From: Aphrocallistes beatrix
Taxonomy: Eukaryota > Porifera > Hexactinellida > Sceptrulophora > Aphrocallistidae
Direction of reading: 5' to 3'
Length of the DNA: 64,000 nucleotides
Assembly (NCBI GenBank): GCA_963281255.1
Contig: OY725491.1
Coordinates: forward strand, 3,100,001-3,164,000
Numbering within the stretch: the first letter of the stretch is position 1; each line of letters starts with the position of its first letter. The translations under genes and the position numbers were made by a program. The notes below the pieces were generated by a model. The model was not told the DNA's origin and did no database searches. It saw nothing but the letters and a program-made list of their open reading frames with translations. Below, in pieces: positions 55,957-64,000 of this stretch.

Positions 55957-56719
55957 TTTCTATAGATGTAATAAAGCTCTTCAGAAAGTCAACGTAGACT
56001 TGGTGAAGGCTGTTGATGATGCAGAAGTAATTATCCAGTGCTTGGAGGATATTCGGAATGAAGAGTACTTCAGCTCACTTTTTGATAAAGCAAAAGAACT
56101 GGCAATAAATCTCGATGTAGAAGAGAAAACCCCTCGCTTAACCAAAAGACAAAGAAATAGAGCGAATGCTGAATCATTAGATGCCAAGCAACACTATTTT
56201 CGGGACTTTTTTTTACCTTTCCTAGATCATATGATTGTAGTACTGAATGAACAACTCATACATTCGAGAACACGCCTTGTTGCACAGTACCTTATTCCAA
56301 GCCGTTTGTCGCAGCTATCTCAAATTGCAGAGAAAAATATATTTGATGCCTATAGATCAGATTGTGAGTATGATGAAAAGGAATTGAAAATTTGGAGCAG
56401 TAAGTTGTGCACAATTTCAGAGAAAGATAAACCAAAAATTGCGTGTGAAACTCTAGTTTGTATGTCTAAGGACACATTCCCAAACATCTACAGTGCACTT
56501 ACTATTTTGGCAACAATGCCTGTATCCACTGCAAATGCTGAACGGTCTTTTAGCACACTGAAAAGGCTGAAAACATGGTTACGGAACACAATGTGTCAAA
56601 GCCGTTTGACCGGATTAGCACTGATGCATCTACACTGGAATGTTGATGTTGATGTCGAACGTGTTCTACGCGACTTCGATCCACTGAATGATAGGCACAT
56701 TCTCCTCGCATTTGATTAA
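55957..56719 (+). pseudogene. hAT transposase, 3' terminal exon
   Basis: An acceptor-like TTTCTATAG precedes CNKALQKVNVDLVKAVDD. The exon then gives IIQCLEDIRNEEYFSSLFDK, TPRLTKRQRNRAN, HYFRDFFLPFLDHMIVVLNE and the dimerisation domain (MPVSTANAERSFSTLKRLK, TWLRNTMCQSRLTGLALMHL). The frame is open to the stop at 56719. The upstream catalytic exons are not in the expected place, which is taken up by an antisense frame, so I treat it as a remnant. The type is close to hAT proteins of the THAP12/ZMYM-like class. Confidence 0.8.
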
Positions 56720-58810
56720 TCAATTATAATTGAACAATTGATTAGTGCATTCAGAAAAAATAGCTATCAAAATTTTATTTTCAGGTGGAAGTGGGGCGCC
56801 AATTTCGAGGAGTGCTTAATAATTTAAAAATATCTAGCTACGCTCCTGCCCATACTTCCAACAAATTGCTAAAAATTGAACAGAGGACTGTAGCCCTCGA
56901 AAAAAGAAGAGAAAAGGAGGAAATTAGGAAAATAAAGGAAGAAATGGGTGAAGTGGATTCTCATCAATACTCACACTCTGAAGACCTTGATCTTTACAAT
57001 GATGATGAAGATATGGAGCCATTCGCCAAACCTTCTTTGCATAATGCATTTTCTTTTCGAAATACTCAACCTATCCAAATATTGCAATGGCAGCAGATCG
57101 ATATGGAGCCTCTAATCGAGCTACAGCTGCAATTGCAACAGCTGCTTTAATTGATTTCGTGCTGATAGCACCAGAGGATCAGAGTCTTGTAACTGACAAG
57201 AATAAAGTGGCGAGAGCACGAGAAAAATATCGGCGACAGTTGCAAATGGAAGAGAGAAAGGAACAAATGATATTTTTGGTATCTATTTTGATGGTAGACA
57301 TGATTCCACATTATCAAAAGTGGAAATAAAAGGAAAATGGCATCCAAAAACTATAATGGAAGAACATTATGTTGTTATTTGCCAAAATGGCACATATCTA
57401 TTCCATACTAGTCCCGATTCTGGGCACGGGATCCAAATCGCTTCATCTATTTATGCTAATCTCGAAAAACTTGTGCTGAAAGAAAAGAATCTTCTTGTTG
57501 GTTGCGATGGAACTAATCTAAATGTAGGTTGAAATAATGGAGCTATAGTTAACTTGGAGAAAATGCTTAGAAGAGAATTACAGTGGGCTATTTGACTCTT
57601 ACATACTATTGAACTACCTATCAGACATATTTTTGAATATTTCGATGGAAAAACTAGTGGACCAATTGGTAAATTGCTTAAAGGGAAGCTATCACACATG
57701 TATGTAATAAACCTCGCTCAAATTAGATCGGATGAGTTTCCCAACATAGAAAAGAATTGGTGGACGATTTTAGTACTGATCAGTATTTTCTCTACAGGAT
57801 TTGCCAAGCATGTATTAAAGGTATCTGTGAGGAAGATCTAGTAGTACTCGAACCAGGTCCAATCTGTCATTCCAGGTGGCTGACACTAGCATGTAGAATT
57901 GTCCGATTATATATGTCAACTGCTAATCCATCTTATGGATTGAAGCGACTTACGATTCTTGTAGTTAAGTTCTATGCACCTTGCTGGTTTTATATTAAAA
58001 GTCATTTTACCCCGCGCTTGGCGGTGTTTTGTAGCGTCATTTCCTGTTTAAGCCATTTTGGGCAGGGAAGCCATACAAGTTTGGGATCTGACAATAAATA
58101 GAAAAAATCACTTAGCCAAGCGCAGCTTAAGGATACCGCCCTCGAAAAACATCGCCTGACATTTAAAAAAATGGTGAAATTTTTTATTGCTAATTCCATC
58201 AGTTATTGAGTAGTACCATCTAATCGTACTTTTTGGATGGTATTTATTTTGATATTCTAGAACTGAGCACCTAAAGCTCAGTCGTAATAAAAATCGGAAA
58301 GTTATTGGTGGTTTTGCGGGGCATTCATCAATTATTTTCTAACTTATCTGATTTTTTTTCAAATATATGAACCTCAAAATGGTTTTGTCACCTTTAAATA
58401 TTATAAAACAGATGAATTTATAAAAAGAAGCACTTAAAATCCAATCACAAATATCTTTATGAGGGACTTCATTTCTAAAATGCTCGGGAAATGGCCGTTG
58501 TGATATTAGCTATTGTGTATAGAAAAGAATTCTGAACAGTTAAAAAAAAAATTATTCAGATCCGACCATTAGTTCGTAAGTTATAGTATATTGTAGGTAA
58601 AGTTCGGACATCAAACCTCTCTATGGCCCCGAAAGTGCACGATGTCAATGCTTAAAAACGATTGAAGATAAATAATCTATTATAATCTTAAATGAAAGGA
58701 TATATATGATAATATATAGGTTCCTCAAACATCTCTTTGTCAAAAAGTCTATATTTCTTGACTTATCATCGATTTTATTGTAATACAAATTCTATGGAGA
58801 ACTTTGAATA

Positions 58811-59355
58811 CAAGCGCGCTTCGCGCTTGCTTGTGCGGCGCGGCTGGCGGACACTTCGTGTCCGCCGGAGGCTCCCTTCGGTCGCCTGGAGTCACATTGG
58901 TTAATTATAAGGGAGATAACATCTCTAAATATGTCTGTTCTACTGTGCTAATCGATATCACTCGAAAAATCACAAAATTTGTCAATTTTAAAATTTTTGA
59001 TGCGTAATGATGACGTCATAACAAAGTGATGAGTCATCATTTTTTGATGAAAGTCGCATCATATGTGAGGTATGTTAGTATACAGATTCTATTAAAATTT
59101 CAGCCTTCTATCTCCTATAATGGCTGAGTTATGCCCGAATAACTGTGTTGCTTAACTTTTAAAAATGTGACAATGACGTCATAATTCCATGATGAGTCGA
59201 CATTTTGCTCTGAACTCAGAACTTACTGGAGCCATAGCCAAAAGACTTCCACATGCCAAAAATCAGCCTTCTGCGCCCGGCAGTTTCTTTAATCAATTCG
59301 TTACAGATATATATATATATATATATATACAATCATCGAGTTTTAATAGTAAGGA
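58811..59355 (-). mobile_element. Helitron-like element, full length, with known empty site
   Basis: CAAGCGCGCTTCGCGC after A at 58811, complete core, TA microsatellite (59308-59329), 5' end ...TTTTAATAGTAAGGA before T at 59355. The flanks ACTTTGAATA and TATTAGAAAATGGCG are contiguous in the paralogue at about 22303-22330. Confidence 0.9.
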
Positions 59356-59827
59356 TATTAGAAAATGGCGAATCTTGTCATGAAATAAGTTCTCAAAAAG
59401 TTGCTATTATACTCAAAATAACAATGCAATAGTCACTAGCAATGTATACATAAATTTTGAAGCACTCAACATGATTATTTTGGAAGTTCAAAGCATTTAT
59501 CTCCAAAATTCGGTCAAAGCCCCCATTTATGGTCCAAAAACAGATTCCTCCATATCTCGGGAAATATACACCCAAATTCTTAGCTCTCAATTCCTAATAT
59601 ACTTTTCAAGACGGTATATATCTGATTCTTAAATAATAAGTGTACTATATGGAATGGAATGCTAAGTTTTAAATTTTTGTCACGTGATGACGCAGCATTT
59701 TTTGAAATCCTAACTTGAAAACTAAAAGTCGTAGACTCTCGCTCTAACTTCCTAATATACTTTTTAGAAGCTCTTTATTCATTCTAAACCGATGAATTAT
59801 GCTTTGTAGTGCTAGGAATATGAATTA

Positions 59828-60593
59828 CTTAGGGCATTCAAAAAGTTCTCATCCCAAATCTGTATCTCAAATGATAGTGAAAATAGGATATTTTCTATTT
59901 GTCTATTGTATTCCTTAGGGGATCAGCTTCCAATTTGTATATTGGTTTATTTTACAAGGACAATTGTTGTGTTTCCTACATTATATTTTTGTACATCGGT
60001 TTAAGGTAGTCCCTTTGATCGTGATTTTTCGGGTTCCCTTTGATATATTTCAGTTCTGAGCAAATTTAGATTAAAACTGATCCCTCCATCGAATTCTACG
60101 CATCAACTAACATATAGATTGAATTTTCTGAAGTATTATAGTTTGAGGCTGAGGGAATACTATGTTTTGAAGTGGTTTACTACCATTTTTGTCCCACTTT
60201 TTGAGTGGCGAAAATTGACAAAAAATCCACTAAAAGTAGCATGATATTTTTTCAACACGAGCAATACTATTGAACACCTCCTGTTTACTTTTTCTCATTG
60301 GTTCTTAACTATTTAACCTTTTAATGACTTTATTCTACGATTTTCACAACTTTTATTCTCCAAATTTAGTTTTAAGCCATTTTCAATGGGGAGATTCCAA
60401 CTTTTCGACACTACCCTAAACCGATGCACAAAAAATCTAATGTAGGAACCACAATAATTGTCCTTTTAAAATAAACCAATATATAAATTGGAAGCTGATC
60501 CCCTAAGGAATACAATGGACAAATCGAAAATATCCTATTTTCACTATCATTTGAGATACAGATATGAGATGAGAACTTTTTGAATGCCCTAAG
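59828..60593. mobile_element. Mariner-type MITE with long TIRs
   Basis: CTTAGGGCATTCAAAAAG and its complement at the right end, TIRs of about 140 bp (TTCTCATCCCAAATCTGTAT; GGGGATCAGCTTCCAATTTG), TA on both sides. The paralogue at 23548 shows a single TA at the uninserted site. No transposase. Confidence 0.88.
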
Positions 60594-61038
60594 TATATTC
60601 CCTAATTGGTTCAAAATATTCGGGGTTAGAGGCCTCAAGCTAATTTGTGAATTTTCAGTATAATTTTGCTATTTTCACCAAAATCTGTTGGAATACATCT
60701 AATTCATTAGTATACATGCGATTAAATGCCCATGGATGCTTTATTTATCGTTAATAGCTCATTTTACATCGTTCTTAACATCAAAACTTCAAATCCCTAT
60801 ATCTCGGGACTAGGTACTTGCCCACGCTTAACATCTTATATATCTCTATTCTTGATGTATGCTGTAAGCCAAACCTTTGGATTTTTCACGGGCGGTATCC
60901 GTAAATTCACAGATGCTCCAAAAATATATTTATGAATTCTCCACCACCTTACAAACTTGAGTCCTGATGAGCGAGATATCTTAAAGAAACGTTGCAAAGA
61001 AATGCTTTTTTCACACCCTGAAAAAGTTTTATTGTCTA

Positions 61039-61619
61039 CAAGCACGCTTCGCTTGCTTGCGCTGCGCGGCTGGCGGACACTTCGTCTCCGCCGGAGGCTC
61101 CCTTCGGTCGCCTGGAGGTGACATTGGTTAATTAAACGGGATATATCATCTCTAAATATGTCCATCTTAGTTTTAAAATCGAAATCACTCGAAAAAAATA
61201 CCAAATTTGTCAATTTTTAAAATTTTGATGAGTAATGATGACGTCATAGCAAAGTGATGTGTCATCATTTTTTGATGACAGTTGCATCATATGTGAAACG
61301 TGTTATGATACAGATTGTATTAAAATTTCAGCCTTCTATATCCTATAATGGCTGTGTTATGCCCGAATAACTGTGTTGCTTAACTTTTAAAAATGTGACA
61401 ATGACGTCATAATTCCATGATGATTTGACATTTTGCTCTGAGCTCAAAACTTACTGGAGCCATAGCCAAAAGACTCCCACATGCCAAAAATCAGCTTTCT
61501 ACGCCTGGCAGTTTCTTCAATGAATTCGTTACAGATATATATATGTATATATATATAAATATATACATATATATATATACATATATACACAAATATTAAT
61601 CGAGTTTTAATAGTTAGGA
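61039..61619 (-). mobile_element. Helitron-like element inserted in a coding frame
   Basis: CAAGCACGCTTCGCTTGC after A at 61039, core, TA microsatellite (61532-61590), 5' end ...GTTTTAATAGTTAGGA before T at 61619. Removing exactly these bases restores the frame of the surrounding transposase remnant (...EKVLLS-MLCDEEQ...). Confidence 0.92.
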
Positions 61620-62099
61620 TGTTATGTGATGAGGAACAAAGCATTTGTAGAGTGGCAGTTAAACGTGTATTAGAATTGAGACGTAATACACTGAATTTGG
61701 AAGATGGATTGATTGTTAATCGGTGATGAAGCATATGAGAAAACAAGGAGCAATGATGAAAAATCATTAGCGATTGGAATTAGGCCGTATAAACTTCCAA
61801 AAGTGAACTTCTTAGCCGAATCATATACTTAATTGTTCGACTGGGACAAAACTATCGTCCACATACCTCCACTAATTCAAAAGATTAGAAATACGAAATT
61901 CGAGAATAGCTACATCATGGCCCTTATGCAAGTATTTATACGTGTATTGAAAGGCTCTAATGGTTTAGCAAATTTTAATATTTATATGAGCATTGTAATT
62001 CATAAGTATCTATGGGTTGTTTGGAATACCTCTTTTGTAAAGCTGAATCCCATTTCCAAAAAGTGTACAACAATTAGTTGGAGAAGTTTTTTTTAGTTT

Positions 62100-62510
62100 G
62101 AGATAAACAATTGTTCAAAAATTGTTCAAAGAGTTTTCAATATAGATGTCTCAAAAAAATAACTTAATTATGATTACGTCATCATGATGACACAGTAAGA
62201 AATAAATTTAGAAATAAATGAGAGACAGAAAAAAAAAATATTGTATAAAGTATTCAGAATCGATGACAATACAAAATTATACAAATTAATTATGCTGACG
62301 TCATCATGATGACACACCCAAAATTTACATCTACAATTTTAACCATACAAACTTTAATTAGTGTAAGAAAAACCCCTCATAGACGAAGCTAGAAGTGTGC
62401 TTCCAAATTCTTCGGGTGACTTGTATCGTGTCATCATCCAACGAATGTGGAAGCACACTTCTAGCCCGCCTGTGAAGTTTTTTTTATCAATTTAATCGTC
62501 TATCAGCTAA
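62100..62510 (-). repeat. Hairpin-bearing dispersed repeat, copy 2
   Basis: The inverted counterpart of 12640-13600: CATCATGATGACACA blocks, ACAAACTTTAATTAGTG, then the hairpin GCTAGAAGTGTGCTTCCA ... TGGAAGCACACTTCTAGC. There is no MITE at the T-run, so it serves as the uninserted version. 62511-62769 shows no feature. Confidence 0.6.
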
Positions 62511-62769
62511 TTATACCTTAGTAGCCGCTCCTGGTTGTACGAGTACTATAAACAGGATGATCGACTTCCAATATTCAGAATCCAAACCGGACGCCGGACA
62601 AATTACTCGAAAGCCGGATTGTCGGACACAAAGCTATTAAAATCGACGAGGCGCATGCGCCTGAGATTTTAATACATTTCAAGAATTAATAGGCTTTTCT
62701 TTGTAAATACTTAAGGTAAAATTTAACTCGTATTCTAACATTTATTTTAACAATTTATAGAATAGTTTC

Positions 62770-63141
62770 ATGGCCGAAGGAGCTTCCTTATTCTTAGAAG
62801 TGCACCCATTAAAAAAGCGAAAAATTAATGATCCAGAATCTAAATTACCATCACAGATACACTCTCTAAATTTATCCACCAATAATACACCTTTTGAAAA
62901 CAAGAACCAACCAGAGATTTAATCCTTAGACTTTTTTCATTCAACTCCGATTAATGATGGCGTAATACCTGAATTCGATATTGATCAAGATATAACGATT
63001 GTTAAAGTCTCAACGATTGACCAATATATGAGTCTTCTTTTAAGAAATACACGTTTTGGTACCTCTCAGAATCCAATGTGTCACTTTTTCCACAATTTAA
63101 ATATTCTCAAAAGAATTTGGTTGAAGCGGTTTCAACCTTGA
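62770..63141 (+). pseudogene. N-terminal exon of an unrecognised gene, one internal stop
   Basis: One frame of ~120 codons from MAEGASLFLEVHPLKKRKIN with a single TAA at about 62920, continuing FHSTPINDGVIPEFDIDQDI and SLLLRNTRFGTSQNPMCHFF. The early KKRK stretch could be a nuclear signal. Style resembles N-terminal exons of transposon genes, but no family is identified. The frame's end runs into a hairpin insertion at 63112. Confidence 0.4.
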
Positions 63142-63208
63142 TTAGAACTAACCTCAACTAACGTTAAGGTTAGTTCTAATCAAGGTTGAAACCGCTTAAC
63201 CAAATTCT
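63112..63208. repeat. Short hairpin element
   Basis: Arms of about 42 bp (AGAATTTGGTTGAAGCGG ... and its complement with one base missing) around a ~12-bp loop (CAACTAACGTT). It sits between the pseudogene exon and a Helitron-like fragment. Confidence 0.8.
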
Positions 63209-63451
63209 CATCATGGAATTACGACGTCATTGTCACATTTTTAAAAGTTAAGCAATACAGTTATTCGAGCATAGCTCAGCCATCATAGATGTGCTTTTTC
63301 GTGCGATATAGATTATAATAGTAGGACAGACGTATTTAGAGATGCTATCCCCCTTATAAATAACCAATGTGACCCCAGGCGACCGAAGGGAGCCTCTGGC
63401 GGACACAAAGTGTCCGCCAGCCCCGCAGCGCAAGCAAGCGAAGCGCGCTTG
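63209..63451 (+). mobile_element. Helitron-like 3' portion
   Basis: Starts CATCATGGAATTACGACGTC, jumps from the CAGCCATCATAG region to GTGCGATATAGATTATAATA (internal deletion), and ends AAGCGAAGCGCGCTTG before T. 63452-63863 after it is AT-rich with no gene. Confidence 0.75.
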
Positions 63452-63863
63452 TTATTATTATATAGTAACTATCATCTTATATATAATTTTGTTTTAAATA
63501 GTATTTAGTTCTACCTGTGCTGGTGCTTGTGCATGCAAAGCTATCTATGATGGACAGATATCCTTGCTGTTAAATTTGAATAAAAGTTATTTTATCCATT
63601 ATTCTCTCCTGATGGAATATAGTGAGCTCATGACCGCGTCTAGAAATCCTCTTTTTAGTTTTCTCAGGTGAGCTTTTATATATTCTGTGTAGTAGCATTA
63701 AATTTGGGATATATTTAGATATTAATAAGTTACAAACAATATAACAGGACTTAAACTTAGTAAACTTCCATTCACAATTTGACATAATAAAAGGTTCGGT
63801 GTTAATCCAAGATTTTAGTTAATATTTAATCCTTTAGGGCCAAAAATAATAAACTTACAAGAA

Positions 63864-64000
63864 TGGGAAATGTATTAAACTACCAATATCATATATGTCA
63901 GCAAGCATGGAATTGTTACCTAAGACTGGTTGATATTGACTATATCAAAGTTTTTGCCTGTCCTACCTGTAAAAATCGAACTATTATTGTGATATTTGAT
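63864..64000 (+). CDS. Partial frame with a CxxC zinc-ribbon-like pair, runs off the window
   Basis: MGNVLNYQYHICQQAWNCYL, then RLVDIDYIKVFACPTCKNRT and IIVIFD at the window edge. The pattern LxDIDYxxxFxCPxC followed by IIVxxD resembles a module in uncharacterised invertebrate repeat proteins sometimes named HMGXB3-like, in which the CPxCG pair precedes a VICD. Here Gly is replaced by Lys. The true start may lie upstream through an intron. Low certainty because only 45 residues are visible. Confidence 0.35.

Larger units (their letters stand above)
58127..60905 (+). mobile_element. Large TTAA-flanked element, itself carrying two insertions
   Basis: TTAAGGATACCGCCCTCG at the left and GGGCGGTATCCGTAA at the right. 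Removing the Helitron-like copy (58811-59355) and the mariner-type MITE (59828-60593) leaves about 1.47 kb. Interior parts recur at 6716-6964, 21949-22600 and 23380-23704. No protein is detectable. A ~115-bp unit (58011-58126, ends GCGCTTGGCG and GCCAAGCGC), also seen at about 19890-19990, lies just before it. Confidence 0.7.
56785..61900 (+). pseudogene. Uncharacterised DDE-like transposon protein (CDGTN family), split by nested insertions
   Basis: Blocks: 56785-57150 (NNLKISSYAPAHTSNKLLKI), 57087-57330 (RYGASNRATAAIATAALIDF), 57320-57750 (TIMEEHYVVICQNG; LVGCDGTNLNVG; LLHTIELPIRHIFEYFDGKT; SGPIGKLLKG), 57757-58010 (FSTDQYFLYRICQACIKG; EPGPICHSRWLTLACRIVRL; FYAPCWFYIKS), 60906-61038 (TNLSPDERDILKKRC; SHPEKVLLS) and 61620-61900 (MLCDEEQSICRVAVKRVLEL; RPYKLPKVNFLAESY; LFDWDKTIVHIPPL). 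This order matches a protein family widespread in cnidarians and other invertebrates, function unproven. Stops at 57530 and 57593, frameshifts near 57100, 57325 and 57765. Insertions at about 58011-60905 and 61039-61619 split it. Confidence 0.8.

Noticed and set aside
5427-63451. SINE family
   Set aside because: There is no polymerase III promoter or poly-A tail, no target duplication, and insertion is exactly A|T at both testable sites.

Overview
This window is AT-rich animal-type nuclear DNA made almost entirely of transposable elements and their remains. I see no rRNA, tRNA, operon or bacterial-style gene, and no gene I can call a host gene with confidence. The transposase families point to an invertebrate metazoan (cnidarian, sponge or similar): FLYWCH-MULE, several hAT types, Tc1/mariner, a THAP protein, a Mutator-like transposase, a Penelope-like retroelement, a KRBA2-like integrase, and two widespread but functionally uncharacterised transposon protein families. 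Several genes carry short spliceosomal introns (about 59-80 nt). The exact species cannot be read from the sequence.

The dominant element is a short non-autonomous family of about 0.45-0.8 kb with roughly 20 copies. One end reads TCCTTACTATTAAAACTCG; next come a TA or TTTA microsatellite, a conserved core, a GC-rich hairpin block and a terminal CAAGCG...CGCTTG. Two insertions can be checked inside the window. One copy (58811-59355) has an uninserted paralogue near 22300. Another (61039-61619) interrupts a transposase reading frame that becomes continuous when the copy is removed. Both show insertion exactly between A and T with no target duplication, which is the Helitron signature.

Layout. 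0-9.9 kb: TIR MITEs, a TTAA-flanked element and Helitron-like copies, with a 4-kb stretch that shows nothing recognisable. 10-17 kb: more Helitron-like copies, a Tc1 remnant, hAT-type and TIR MITEs. 17.4-18.7 kb: broken FLYWCH-MULE transposase. 19-22 kb: one Helitron-like copy whose microsatellite holds about 2.3 kb of other elements, including a 1-kb palindrome. 23.7-27.2 kb: a roughly 20-bp satellite split by a hAT element. 27.9-32.3 kb: two more 1-kb palindromes bracketing a tyrosine-recombinase-like gene remnant. 32.6-34.2 kb: hAT remnant and more satellite. 35-38.3 kb: mariner fragments and a THAP gene. 38.4-43.7 kb: nested Helitron-like copies, a hAT MITE, and two TIR elements built from tandem palindromic motifs, one carrying a KRBA2-like integrase fragment. 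43.7-47.5 kb: a young Penelope-like element with identical 136-bp direct repeats. 47.5-51.2 kb: hAT, Mutator-like and Cys-rich gene remnants. 51.2-54.4 kb: an intron-containing transposon with long inverted repeats. 55-62 kb: hAT exon and a transposase pseudogene split by two layers of insertions. 62.7-64 kb: pseudogene fragments and a partial reading frame leaving the window.

These parts do not form a pathway. They form a stratigraphy: old coding transposons were split by TTAA and mariner-type elements, and these in turn by Helitron-like copies whose microsatellites were then used as landing sites.
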